Part shown: positions 24,194 through 33,370 of the stretch, piece by piece
Numbering within the stretch: the stretch's first letter is position 1
How the letters are laid out: each line of letters starts with the position of its first letter
NCBI RefSeq assembly: GCF_001612685.1
Contig: NZ_BDAY01000078.1
Span: forward strand, 1-59,448
Direction: 5' to 3'
Source: Nocardia altamirensis NBRC 108246
GTDB lineage: Bacteria; Actinomycetota; Actinomycetes; Mycobacteriales; Mycobacteriaceae
Length of the DNA: 59,448 nucleotides
The notes under the pieces: model-generated
Told to the model about the DNA's origin: nothing
The model's database searches: none
What the model saw: only the letters and a program-made list of their open reading frames with translations
Made by a program: the position numbers and the translations under genes

Positions 24194-25396
24194 ATGGACA
24201 CACCTCGTATCGCCATCGTCGGCGGCGGTCCCGCCGGCTTGATCTGCGCTCGTATCCTGCAGGGGCACGGCATCGAACCGGTCGTGTACGACGCGGACGC
24301 CGCCGTGGACTCTCGTGACCCGGGAGGGACGCTCGACCTGCACGCCGACGCCGGCCAGATCGCGTTGGAGGACGCCGGGCTGATGGAGGCGTTCCGGGCG
24401 TTGGCCCGGGTCGAGGGTCAGGCCAAAAGCCGCCGAGACCAGCACGGCACCGTCCTGGCCGAGTTCATCCCCGCCGAGGGTGACGAGGCGGCTCCCGAGA
24501 TCGACCGCGGCCAACTGCGGGCCATGCTCTACGAGCACCTGCGGCCCGGCACGGTCCGCTGGGGGCACAAACTCGTCCACACCAACCCGCGCGGCGGCGG
24601 GGTGCACCGGCTGGAGTTCGCCAACGACGTCAGCGTGGACGTCGACCTCGTCATCGGCGCCGACGGCGCGTGGTCGCGGGTCCGGCAACTGCTCACCGAC
24701 GCCACACCGCAGTACCTGGGCGTCTGTTTTCTCGATGCCCGCTTCGACGACGTTGACACCCGCCATCCCGAGATCGCCGCGATCGTCGGTGACGGCCACA
24801 TGTTCTCCGCCGACGGCGACGGCCGCGCGGTGATCGTTCAGCGCAACAGCAACGGCGTGGTCCGCGGCTACGTGGCCTTCCGCGCCCCGCTCGACTGGGA
24901 TGTCACAGCCGGGGTCGACCTCACCGACCGCGAAGCCGTCCGCGCCTACCTGCTGCGGGAGTTCAGCGGATGGTCCGCGCTCATGCGCCCGTTGATCACC
25001 GACAACGACAGCGACTACATACCGCGCAGCTTCTGGGCCCTGCCCGCGCCACTGACCTGGGACCACGTCCCCGGCGTCACCCTGATCGGCGATGCCGCCC
25101 ACCTGATGGCACCCTTCGGCGGCCACGGCACAAACCTCGCGCTACTCGACGGCGCGGAACTCGCGCACGCCATCCTCAAAGAGAACAGTCTCGACGAGGC
25201 GGTCGCCCGCTACGAAGCAACGATGTTCCCGCGATCCGGCGAACTCGCCGTGAGCTCGAACACCGCCCTCACACGGTTTTTCGCCACAATATCCCCGGAC
25301 GCACCGCACCTTCCCCCCGACCACGCACAGGAACACAAGAACTACCAGACCAGGGCGGCGGAATATCGACGCAGGCAAGCCCGAGACGATCACTAG
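24194..25396 (+). CDS. Tet(X)-like FAD-dependent monooxygenase
   Basis: A 400-residue class A flavoprotein monooxygenase. IAIVGGGPAGLICARILQGH is the GxGxxG FAD site. DPGGTLDLHADAGQIALEDA closely follows the PGGTLDLH...GQ.A...AGL segment of Tet(X). Further motifs are VDLVIGADGAWSRVRQLL (DG motif) and VTLIGDAAHLMAPFGGHGTN (GD motif). Tet(X) enzymes hydroxylate tetracyclines; whether this one does is unknown, and other aromatic substrates are equally possible. ATG 24194 follows AAAGGG. It is paired with the divergent TetR gene. Confidence 0.85.
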   Translation: MDTPRIAIVGGGPAGLICARILQGHGIEPVVYDADAAVDSRDPGGTLDLHADAGQIALEDAGLMEAFRALARVEGQAKSRRDQHGTVLAEFIPAEGDEAAPEIDRGQLRAMLYEHLRPGTVRWGHKLVHTNPRGGGVHRLEFANDVSVDVDLVIGADGAWSRVRQLLTDATPQYLGVCFLDARFDDVDTRHPEIAAIVGDGHMFSADGDGRAVIVQRNSNGVVRGYVAFRAPLDWDVTAGVDLTDREAVRAYLLREFSGWSALMRPLITDNDSDYIPRSFWALPAPLTWDHVPGVTLIGDAAHLMAPFGGHGTNLALLDGAELAHAILKENSLDEAVARYEATMFPRSGELAVSSNTALTRFFATISPDAPHLPPDHAQEHKNYQTRAAEYRRRQARDDH

Positions 25397-25692
25397 AACA
25401 ACGACCGCAAGCCACTACCAAGAGTTCTCCCTTACGGCGAGATTCTCCATCTGATCGAGCCGGGAAGATCGCGAAGAGGCAACTGCGGCCGAGGGAGGTG
25501 TTGCCGCAAGCTCGAGTCAGAGGGCGGGCCGTCGATGTCTAGGAGCAGAAGCGGCCGCACGATCTCTATCGTGCCAGACAGGCCATGAGGCAGAGCGAAT
25601 CCGGCTGTCAGCCATTGAAGTTGGCGTTCGTCAGTCGGGCGGTTTCACTGGCCGTCGAGGGCGGTGACAGGGCTCGGCCGCTTTCCGTGTCG
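25397..25692. other. Intergenic stretch, no gene seen
   Basis: Convergent gap between the monooxygenase and the kinase gene. No gene or clear terminator was recognised. Confidence 0.35.
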
Positions 25693-26670
25693 TCACGGTT
25701 GACGACTGGGCTGGTCAGGGTGTTCGCCGGGGCGCGGGACTGCTATCCGAGGCGTCGCTGCATGCCGTCGACGCAGCAGCGGCAAGCGCGACAGCGTCGT
25801 CCGCAGCTGGAACAATGCCGAATCGGGAAAAGGTTCGTGGCCGTCGAGCGCCTCGCTGAGCAGGCGGATCGGCTCGGCGCACGAGGAATAGCGAGCACCG
25901 GGATCCTTTGCGAGGGATCGGTGCAGGATCGTGTCGACCTCCGGTGGCATCCACCGATGTTGTTCGGCGATCCGTGGGGGCGGATCATGCAAGTGGGCCT
26001 GCGCGATTGCCATGAGATTGGCACGTCGGAACGGCGGACGGCCGGTCAGCAGTTCGACGGCCGTGCACGCCAGTGAATACTGGTCCGTCGCAGGCGACAC
26101 CGTGCCAGCACGCAACAGTTCGGGAGCGGCGTACGAGAGCGAGACGGCGACGAAACCGTCAGTGGCCAAAGGTGGTTCGGGCCGGTCGAGCCAGCGAGCC
26201 TGATCGAAATCCGAGACCTTCACGGTGGCGGGCTCGCCGGTGCCGACCAAGACATTGCCGGGCTTGACGTCGAGATGGACGACGTTGTTGGCGTGCGCGT
26301 AATCCAGCCCTGCCGCGGTGTGCGCGAGCATCCGCAGCGCCCGGCGGAGATCGGGCAATTTCTGCGGTACCAGTGCCGTCCCGCTGGTGCCCGCCACATA
26401 CTCGTGCGCCGACCACAGCAGGCCGCCGGACTCGCCGTGGGCGTACATGCGCACGATATCCGGATGGCGCAACGTGTCGAGCACGTCGAATTCGTGCACG
26501 AAGCGAGCGCGCACCGCAGGCGACCGACTCTCCTCCTCGCACAAGATCTTCAGCGCGACGTCTCGCCCGGCTTCAGGATCCTCGGCCAGATACACCACGC
26601 TGCTACCGCCATCGCCCAGCCGCGCCTGCACGATGAAACCGGCGAACCGCTGGCCGGGCAGAAACTCCAC
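25693..26670 (-). CDS. Serine/threonine protein kinase (Hanks type, soluble)
   Basis: A 325-residue kinase. The glycine loop is LGDGGSSVVYLAE (residues 18-30) and the ATP-binding Lys is K41 in DVALKIL. The catalytic loop is VVHLDVKPGNVLV with Asp134; HLD replaces the usual HRD. The metal site is VSDFDQA, with DFD replacing DFG. AAPELLRAGTVSPATDQYSL is the APE/P+1 region. A 60-residue basic tail lacks a membrane helix. GTG 26670 is chosen because FLPGQRFAGFIVQARLG is the normal family start; the reading frame is open 62 codons further upstream. The kinase is probably active, with unknown targets. Confidence 0.85.
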   Translation of the reverse strand: MEFLPGQRFAGFIVQARLGDGGSSVVYLAEDPEAGRDVALKILCEEESRSPAVRARFVHEFDVLDTLRHPDIVRMYAHGESGGLLWSAHEYVAGTSGTALVPQKLPDLRRALRMLAHTAAGLDYAHANNVVHLDVKPGNVLVGTGEPATVKVSDFDQARWLDRPEPPLATDGFVAVSLSYAAPELLRAGTVSPATDQYSLACTAVELLTGRPPFRRANLMAIAQAHLHDPPPRIAEQHRWMPPEVDTILHRSLAKDPGARYSSCAEPIRLLSEALDGHEPFPDSALFQLRTTLSRLPLLRRRHAATPRIAVPRPGEHPDQPSRQP

Positions 26671-26928
26671 CAGCCCACCGTATGAGCAGCCAGATCCAGG
26701 CCGATCATCGCTACCACCGTTGGTGGGAAGGTGTCCGGACGTGTCAGAGGTTGACGAGGGCACGCGTGCCGCGCTGCACAGTGCCGGACCGAGCAGCTGG
26801 CAGTGCCGACGATCCCCGCGGAGTAGATCGTGCGTGTGCCGCGGCGCACAGTGCACGCGGGTTACCCTTCCGGGTGAGCAGGTGGTAGACCCTCTGTATC
26901 CAGTTGTAGCTGTGAGTTCGCTTTTCTC

Positions 26929-28485
26929 ATGCCACCCGAGCTGAGGTACATGCCGAAATTATGGTGTCTGGTTGCCGCCGTGCTGTTGCCGGCGGTTGCG
27001 GTGCTGTGCGTGCTCGGCTTCACCGGTGTCCTCGACAGCAGGACCACATTGGTGATCGGTGATGGGCTGGCGCTGTCCGGCGCCACTGCGGCGACGGTCG
27101 GTTTCGCCCGCTATGGCCGCCGAGAGTCCGTGCCCGCACTGCGTTGGCGGCGCTGGGCGGCCATCGCGATGGCTGTTCTGACGCTCGCGCTGGCGAGCTG
27201 GAGCTGGAATCAGCTGTTCGCCGGCATACCGATCCCCGTGTCGGCGGCAGGCGGCGCGGGCTTCTACGCCGTGCCGATAGTGGTTTTCATGGCGGTCTTG
27301 GCGATGGACGACGACACCTCGCTCATCCGGCACTGTCGATCCGTCTCGACGAGTGGCCGATGGGCTCGGTGGTTCGATGCGGCAACGGTGGTGGTGGCCA
27401 TGTCACTCATCGTGTGGGTCGCTGTCCAGCAGAGCGACACCGTCGACGGAATGAACACCGTCACGCCGGTACTCATCGCCACCGTGCTGTTGGCCCTGAT
27501 GTACGCCTCGATCCCCGCCCTGATCCTCATGGTCTACGGTCCGCGGCAACTGCTCGAACATCGGGCGCTGCTGCTCATCGCGTGCGCCTGCGTGACAGAG
27601 GTCGTCGAGAATTTGGTGGTCGTCTGCTACCTCACCCAGTCGGCGCGGATGTACCCGGCGGCGCTTTCGCTCGTTTACGCGACATCGCCGCTGCTGTTCG
27701 CCCTCGCGGCGTTCATCCCCGATCGCGGTCAACGGCCGCGCAGTCGCACTGCCTATTCGACCGCCGATCTGGTGTGGCTGATCGTGCCGCACATACCGGT
27801 GGTACTGGCTGGAGTGGTGGTGGCGATTCAGATTCCGGCACGGATTGCGTTCACCCCCATAGAGATCGGGCTGATGCTGGCGCTGGTGATCCTGTTGATC
27901 ATGCGGCAATCGGTGACACTTGCCTATAACCACCGTCTACTGCACGAACTTTCGCACCACAGAGAACTGCTCGAGTATCAAGCTCTGCATGATCCGCTGA
28001 CCGGCTTGGCCAACCGGACGCTCTTCCTGGATCGCCTGAACCGAGCGCTGGAAACCTCGACAGTGGAGCCGGTGACGGTGTTGTTCATCGATATCGATGA
28101 CTTCAAGAGCGTCAACGATTCCCACGGCCATGTGGTCGGCGATGAGGTGCTGCACACGATCGCGCAGCGGCTGCAGTCATGCGCCCGCGATATCGACACG
28201 GTGGCCCGCATGGGCGGAGACGAGTACGCGATGCTGCTCCGACACGGCGATGTCCATCTAGAGGAACTGCGCCGACAGGTGCAGCGCGCCTGCCACGCCC
28301 GGTGCCGCGTCCGCGGCATCGACGTGGCGATCACGATCAGCGTCGGAGCCGCGCATCTGAGCGGCCGCGACCGGGTCAGTGCGGACGAGTTGATGCACCG
28401 GGCCGACGCCGATATGTACGCGGCGAAACGCCGCGGACTGAGCGGTCGGCGCACCCGCCAGGTACGGGCTCATCCGTCGCCGTAG
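26929..28485 (+). CDS. Membrane-bound diguanylate cyclase (GGDEF)
   Basis: A 518-residue protein making c-di-GMP from two GTP. About ten hydrophobic helices span residues 10-335, with charged loops between them. A short coiled coil (LHELSHHRELLEYQALHDPL) leads to the GGDEF domain (residues about 355-505). It shows DPLTGLANRTLF, FIDIDDFKSVNDSHGHVVGD with the metal Asp, and the signature ARMGGDEYAML. RDID, five residues before GGDEY, is an intact RxxD inhibitory site, so product feedback is likely. ATG 26929 is used; ATG 26950 with GAGG just upstream is an alternative. Confidence 0.9.
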   Translation: MPPELRYMPKLWCLVAAVLLPAVAVLCVLGFTGVLDSRTTLVIGDGLALSGATAATVGFARYGRRESVPALRWRRWAAIAMAVLTLALASWSWNQLFAGIPIPVSAAGGAGFYAVPIVVFMAVLAMDDDTSLIRHCRSVSTSGRWARWFDAATVVVAMSLIVWVAVQQSDTVDGMNTVTPVLIATVLLALMYASIPALILMVYGPRQLLEHRALLLIACACVTEVVENLVVVCYLTQSARMYPAALSLVYATSPLLFALAAFIPDRGQRPRSRTAYSTADLVWLIVPHIPVVLAGVVVAIQIPARIAFTPIEIGLMLALVILLIMRQSVTLAYNHRLLHELSHHRELLEYQALHDPLTGLANRTLFLDRLNRALETSTVEPVTVLFIDIDDFKSVNDSHGHVVGDEVLHTIAQRLQSCARDIDTVARMGGDEYAMLLRHGDVHLEELRRQVQRACHARCRVRGIDVAITISVGAAHLSGRDRVSADELMHRADADMYAAKRRGLSGRRTRQVRAHPSP

Positions 28486-28684
28486 TGCGCCGCGAATCCC
28501 CTTCGACAGCTGGTCAAACTCGCGTTCTGGTCGTTGAAATGCCTACGCCCCTGAGGGTTCCAGATCCATCTTCCCGCTGTGCCTCCTCCCGGGCGTCATC
28601 GGCCACTGACCAGTGATCAACCCGCTGCTCCGAGTGTGGATGGACACCGCGGCCGAGCCCGCGAAGCTACAGGTGGCCGAGGGG

Positions 28685-29245
28685 CTAGAGCGGCACGCTC
28701 AGGCAGGCGACCCTGGCGCCGGCCATGCCGGCGCTGCCGTCCGTGGTGTCGGTCTTCTTCTCATGCACGACGATCGAACCGGCTTTGCCCTTGCGGAAGG
28801 ACCACTCGACGGTGGCGGCCTGTGTGGCGTTGCCACGGTTGTCGGTGGTGAAGTCTAGCCAGAGCTCGTTTTGCGGGTTGGCGTATTTCGCGTCCATCGA
28901 CATTTTGTCTTTGGCGTTCGGGTCTTCCACGTTCTGGTAGTGGAAGCCGGAGTCAGCTGGTTTCGCGCCACAAGATTTCACGTGCGCGTGTGAGCCGTAG
29001 GTGCGGTTTGGAAGGAGACCAGTGACGGTCAGGATGGCCACCGTCTTGTCGCCGTAACCGCCGATGAAAACCCTGGCATGGCTCCCAGCGGGGGCGAGCT
29101 TCTCATCGTGTGTGACGGCGACGGCGCCGTCATGCCAGGGCTTGAAGGTCCCTTCGGCGATGATGGGTCCGTAGGCATTCGCGGGTACCGCGGGAGTCAG
29201 GAAGGCGGCAGCAACAGCGCCGAGGAGGAATAGTTTGTAATTCAT
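28685..29245 (-). CDS. Secreted Cu/Zn superoxide dismutase-like protein
   Basis: A 186-residue exported protein. The signal peptide is MNYKLFLLGAVAAAFLTPAV followed by PANA, with cleavage after Ala24. The SodC-like beta-barrel keeps four putative copper ligands: H86 and H88 in YGSHAHVKSCG, H102 in GFHYQN and H161 in SIVVHEKK. C92 and C181 (GARVAC) could form the conserved disulfide. The zinc loop is not conserved, as in mycobacterial SodC. Sequence around the active site differs from classic SodC, so activity should not be assumed. ATG 29245 follows a GAGGAGG-like site. Confidence 0.75.
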   Translation of the reverse strand: MNYKLFLLGAVAAAFLTPAVPANAYGPIIAEGTFKPWHDGAVAVTHDEKLAPAGSHARVFIGGYGDKTVAILTVTGLLPNRTYGSHAHVKSCGAKPADSGFHYQNVEDPNAKDKMSMDAKYANPQNELWLDFTTDNRGNATQAATVEWSFRKGKAGSIVVHEKKTDTTDGSAGMAGARVACLSVPL

Positions 29246-29419
29246 GTGTTCAGGCTCCGCCGAGGTAACGAACCACGTCAAACGTGTTCATGTGGGGAAT
29301 TCTGCGCCGGTAAATTGAACGCCCCTGCTCCTCTGCCGATGGCGCTGCAAGCGTTGAGGCAGAACGTAATTCCCGATCCGGCACTTTTTTGCACTGAACC
29401 GCACGCTTAGTCTCGAGGG

Positions 29420-29641
29420 ATGGCAGACACCTCCGGTACGCGCATGACAGGCGCCGACATCAGGCAGTTCTTCGAGCTGCTTCAGCGATGGTGCGATACC
29501 GAACTCGACCAGTTCGCCAACTTGATAATTCCTACCCAATGGGGTGAAGTGTACGCCAATTTCGGTCGCGAGCTCCCAGCGGAACATCAGGTGGGTCTGT
29601 ACGAGCGCCTGCCCACAGACTGGTCGGGCGAAACCGGATAG
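29420..29641 (+). CDS. Small hypothetical protein
   Basis: A 73-residue protein (MTGADIRQFFELLQRWCDTE, LDQFANLIIPTQWGEVYANF) with good amphipathic character and typical codon use. The start is ATG 29420 or ATG 29444. The ribosome-binding site is weak. No family was recognised. It is convergent with the DUF1152 gene. Confidence 0.5.
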   Translation: MADTSGTRMTGADIRQFFELLQRWCDTELDQFANLIIPTQWGEVYANFGRELPAEHQVGLYERLPTDWSGETG

Positions 29642-29686
29642 AAGCGCCCGCGTCGGCGGCATGTCAGTTCGCTCTGAATTCAGTTG

Positions 29687-30775
29687 TCATACCAGATACA
29701 AGGGCGGGCACATGCAGTCCTGTCGCTCGCGTAGAAGCATGTCCCGCAACGCGTTTCCTGCGTCGGCGCCTCTCGCGCCAGCGAGTTCGATGACTCGGCG
29801 GAGCGTCAATGCATTGACGCCGCGGAGTGACGCAGCCTTCGCATAGCGATCGATTTCGCCAACGGTATCGATGGTCGGTTTCCGTGGTTCTCGTTGTGCA
29901 GCAAGGCGATTGCGTTCGGTGTCGATGTCGCTGTGACCCCGATGGACTCGGATGCGTTGCTCGCATTGCTCTAGCGAAAGGGTGTCGATCAGGTGGGCGG
30001 CCAGGGAGTGCGCTGCTACTTCGGCGGCGTCGACTTCGTGCACAAGTGTGGCGTCGTCGGTGATGTCGATGAGCGCGTCACGTTGGGTCTCGACTTTCCC
30101 GCGCCACCCCTGCGTGGCGACGTACAGGAGTCCGTTGGCCTCGGACGGATGCCAGTTCCACACCTCGGCGACCGTCGCGATGTCGGCTGAGTCGAGTTCG
30201 GCGACCACCGTCGAACTGTGACGGCGCAGCAGCGTGCGCAGCTCATGCGGCGCCAACTCGCCGTCGAGCCCGACTCCGGCGACGAGAAGGTGCACCGGCA
30301 GTCCGGTCTGCGCAGCGGCGGCGAGCGTCAGCGAGTCTGCCAACGGGCTGCGTAACCCGGACTCGTGCCCTTCGGCGAGGATGTCTCCGCCGACGTCAAT
30401 GACGACAAGCGCATCCGCATCGAAGACCTGAGCGGCGGCGTGGAACTGAGCGGCCAGGTTGATCGTGCCGCCGGCCGCGTCCATCAGGAGTAGCGGGTGG
30501 GTCAGGTAGGGCACCAGCGACGGCAGTGTCGACCAGCCAGGGCCGCGGAGCCGCGCCGATGCGGTCACCTCGGCGACCAGTTCGTGGTGGAGGGTCAGGC
30601 CGTCGAAATCGCGGTAGCCACGTGGCCCTGGAGTCGGGTCGACGATGAAGCGATCCCAGGAGTAGCTGGCGAGGGCTGCGACGTCGAAGCGGTGCCGAAG
30701 TTTCGTCGCGAGTATCGACGCGGTGACGACATCACCACCCCCTCCGGCGGCGATCGCAATAGCTCTACTGGTCAT
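29687..30775 (-). CDS. DUF1152 family protein
   Basis: A 362-residue protein of the DUF1152 family. The N-terminus TSRAIAIAAGGGGDVVTASI is a Rossmann-like glycine loop. VVIDVGGDILAEGHESGLRS and SPLADSLTLAAAAQTGLPVH are the conserved middle, and HLLVAGVGLDGELAPHELRT follows. The biochemical function of this family is unknown. ATG 30775 overlaps the stop of the MTH1187-type gene upstream (ATGA), so the two proteins are translationally coupled and probably act together. The C-terminal 120 residues are helical. Confidence 0.85.
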   Translation of the reverse strand: MTSRAIAIAAGGGGDVVTASILATKLRHRFDVAALASYSWDRFIVDPTPGPRGYRDFDGLTLHHELVAEVTASARLRGPGWSTLPSLVPYLTHPLLLMDAAGGTINLAAQFHAAAQVFDADALVVIDVGGDILAEGHESGLRSPLADSLTLAAAAQTGLPVHLLVAGVGLDGELAPHELRTLLRRHSSTVVAELDSADIATVAEVWNWHPSEANGLLYVATQGWRGKVETQRDALIDITDDATLVHEVDAAEVAAHSLAAHLIDTLSLEQCEQRIRVHRGHSDIDTERNRLAAQREPRKPTIDTVGEIDRYAKAASLRGVNALTLRRVIELAGARGADAGNALRDMLLRERQDCMCPPLYLV

Positions 30776-31068
30776 TGCTGAGCGAGATGGCGCTCGACGG
30801 ATTCGAGTTTGGTGGTCAATGTGTTGTGGTGGCCAGGGCGGACGTCGGCCTTGATGATGATGCTGCACCTGGTGGAGACACCCATGACAGCATCGGTCGC
30901 CGCCTTGATGATCGCCATCACCTCGTCCCACTCGCCTTCGATCTCGGTGAAACTGGCTGCGGTCCGGTTGGGGAGCCCGCTGTCGCGGATAACACGGACT
31001 GCTGCGGCCACCTGCTCGCCCACATCTTCGCCAACTCCGATCGGGGTGATCGAGAACGCTGCGAGCAT
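30772..31068 (-). CDS. MTH1187/YkoF-family thiamine-binding protein
   Basis: A 98-residue ferredoxin-like protein. LAAFSITPIGVGEDVGEQVA, VRVIRDSGLPNRTAASFTEI, EGEWDEVMAIIKAATDAVM and CSIIIKADVRPGH follow the MTH1187 pattern (the P-x-G-x-G start and G-W-D/E-E-V motif). Members bind thiamine or a related pyrimidine and often tetramerise. ATG 31068 has a strong GAGGAGGAA site. It is coupled by ATGA overlap to the DUF1152 gene. The pairing suggests a step in thiamine or cofactor handling, but no thiamine biosynthesis gene or riboswitch is visible here. Confidence 0.88.
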   Translation of the reverse strand: MLAAFSITPIGVGEDVGEQVAAAVRVIRDSGLPNRTAASFTEIEGEWDEVMAIIKAATDAVMGVSTRCSIIIKADVRPGHHNTLTTKLESVERHLAQQ

Positions 31069-31291
31069 GACTTGGTTCCTCCTCATTCGGCACGAAAGCT
31101 GTTCCAGGACTACAGAGTACGCAGCCCTACCTCGGTGAACATCTGGCACGCTGCTCGCCTGTGACGACCGCGCGCTCTGAGAGGAGAACTTCCGGTGTTC
31201 TCCGTCGCAGGTCACTCGGTCTCGGCGGGCTAGTCGTAGTTGAACGGTTGAATGACGAAACCGATTGTGGCGCACGACCGTCGAGGCCCCC

Positions 31292-32440
31292 CTACCCAGC
31301 GCTGTCCTCCAGCGCGCCCCGACTCGAGTGTCGTTCAGGGCGCAGGGTTGCCGCTGTGGCGATGGTGGTTGCGGCGGCGCGCTCGGCGTCTTCGACCGTC
31401 GATCGGCCGAGTCCACATGCGGTGGCTACGCCGGATGCAGTCCGGCCGAGGGCTTGCTCGAACAGATTCAGGCTCCTGATGCTGTCTTCGGGGTCGGTGG
31501 CGGCAGCGACACCGGCGATGACCTGCCACTCGGAGTCGAGTCGCCGAAGGGGTTGGTAGAAGCGAGGATTCAGCGGGGCCGGGTGAGCGCCGTACGCGCA
31601 CGGAATATGGGCGGGCGGCAGCGGAACGTTGCGTTTGCGGAGGATCCGGGCCAGCGCGTTCAGCAATGCCACCGACGGTGCTAGTGACCGTGGCGCGAGC
31701 AATTCTCGATGCCGGTGGTCGCCGTAGCACAGGTGCAGGATTGTGCGGGCGCCGATTTCGTGGGCGTCGGCGAGGAATCCGGCCAACTGCCGGGCAACCA
31801 TGCGCGCGACGGGTGCCTGGGTACCGAGACGGGCGGCTTTCACGACGGCGAGTTGTGCGATCGGCGACTCCACTTGAAAGACGAGAGTGTCACCGTGGGA
31901 TCCGACGAGTTGGGACATTTCGTCGAGTACCGCCGCGGTGAACACTGGCAGGGCGCGTATTGCCGGGAGTATGGAGCCGAAGTGTCGTAGTGCCCGCCCG
32001 AGTGGGAGGCCGTCGGTGACGGCCGCTCCGCCGAAAACGAACGCGGCCAGGTCCAGTGGGTTCGGTTGACTGATCTGAAGTCTGGTGTTCGCTATCTCAG
32101 GGCATTGCTGCCGGAGTTCGTGGAAGGCAGCGGCGATCTCGTCGATGCGCTGTAGCCGGTGCATCGAGACGTGACAGGGTTGCAGCGTCCGTCCGGGCCG
32201 GATGCGATAGGACCGCATGTCGGAGTAGTCGGCGTACTGGCCGGGGCGGGCGATGGTGAGTACATCGTCGAACTCGGTCCGATCCTGTAGGTATTCGACC
32301 ACCCAGTTCGGGTCGAGATCACATGGTATGGAACGCAATTCGAGACCGCGGCTGCGCTGGGCGAACCACTGCATCGTCTCGGTGTCGGAGGTGATCACGG
32401 CGGACGGCAGACTACCGACGAAATGGGCGTACCTATTCAT
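31292..32440 (-). CDS. MetE/UROD-like TIM-barrel protein of unknown substrate
   Basis: A 382-residue protein starting MNRYAHFVGSLPSAVITSDT. The segments GLPLGRALRHFGSILPAIRA, GDTLVFQVESPIAQLAV and RTILHLCYGDHRHRELLAPR are laid out like the cobalamin-independent methionine synthase C-terminal barrel. HLCYGD stands where MetE has HMCYS, offering His and Cys as possible zinc ligands. It is too short for full MetE and lacks its N-terminal domain. It lies on the same strand 223 nt upstream of the MTH1187/DUF1152 pair. The assignment is at fold level; the reaction is unknown. Confidence 0.6.
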   Translation of the reverse strand: MNRYAHFVGSLPSAVITSDTETMQWFAQRSRGLELRSIPCDLDPNWVVEYLQDRTEFDDVLTIARPGQYADYSDMRSYRIRPGRTLQPCHVSMHRLQRIDEIAAAFHELRQQCPEIANTRLQISQPNPLDLAAFVFGGAAVTDGLPLGRALRHFGSILPAIRALPVFTAAVLDEMSQLVGSHGDTLVFQVESPIAQLAVVKAARLGTQAPVARMVARQLAGFLADAHEIGARTILHLCYGDHRHRELLAPRSLAPSVALLNALARILRKRNVPLPPAHIPCAYGAHPAPLNPRFYQPLRRLDSEWQVIAGVAAATDPEDSIRSLNLFEQALGRTASGVATACGLGRSTVEDAERAAATTIATAATLRPERHSSRGALEDSAG

Positions 32441-33370
32441 CGCCGTCTCGCCGTTGATCAGCGAACCTGGCCGTTAGGGCAGGTTCGCGCCTGTGCCGGG
32501 ACTGCGAAGTACTCACGTGGCGACTCCAAACTGTTCGGTCGCTTCGTGGTCTACCATGCATTCCGGTCCGGCCGTGTCCCGCCGTTTTCCACCCTCGAGA
32601 AGAGTGGCCGATCAGACCCGGCGCACCGAGCGAATGAATGGGTTCTCGGCAAGGGCGCACTCGACGCAGGTATCGATCCGGCCGAAGTTCGTCTCTGCTC
32701 GGGTCTCTGGCCCCGACGGTAGGCAGCTCCGGCTGAACACACCACGTCCCGGGCGGGGCGTCCGTACTCTGGATCTGTTGGGAGAGGTTGGTGATGCTAG
32801 ACGACACCGACCATTTCTGCCCGCGATCGGCGGGCAACCCCTCGAAGCCGAGGCGAGCATGCCCGGTCGAATACCTTCCTCCACACCGAGTTCTGCGCCG
32901 ACGATGATCACATCCCCTGGCGTCCAACGTTTTCAGGTTGTGACCATCCGGTTCGACCGAGTGGGGTATTTCGGCGACCCCACGTACGCATCACTCAATG
33001 GAAACGCCGAAATGCGTTCTCCCTATTGATAACTCACGAGTCAGCGCTTTACACTTATAGCCGGATATGAATCCGGCCCTGCCGCGACCATTTACCGAGT
33101 ACGTGACCCGCTGGTGGAGCCGGATCGGAAAGTCGAGTTCGCAGTGCTACAAGCGAATTCGATGATCAGGTGAACGAAACCTTACGAGAAGGTATGTGGC
33201 TCAGTGAACTTTGACAGGTGATCGTTTCCGGCTTCCCTGTCCCGGTCCCGACCGCGTCGCGTAGCTATGCGATAACGGCGGTACTGGAGCGTCGTAGCTC
33301 GGCAGCGATGGCCCAGTATGCCCGACGGTGGACGAGCGACCGCTGGGATCGGATGAAGTAGGAGGCGGTA
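32441..33370. other. Intergenic stretch of about 0.9 kb
   Basis: No confident gene was found. Two short protein-like segments occur, one on the plus strand near 32930-33027 (VVTIRFDRVGYFGDPTYASL) and one on the minus strand ending near 32612 (CVECALAENPFIRSVRRV). Neither has a supported start or full domain, so they may be relics. The A+T-rich stretch near 33030-33070 is the likeliest promoter for the gene at 33371. Confidence 0.4.

Noticed and set aside
31183..31203. Inverted repeat GGAGAAC-N7-GTTCTCC between the MetE-like and MTH1187 genes
   Set aside because: A 7-bp stem of this composition can occur by chance. It could be a terminator or operator but lacks other support.
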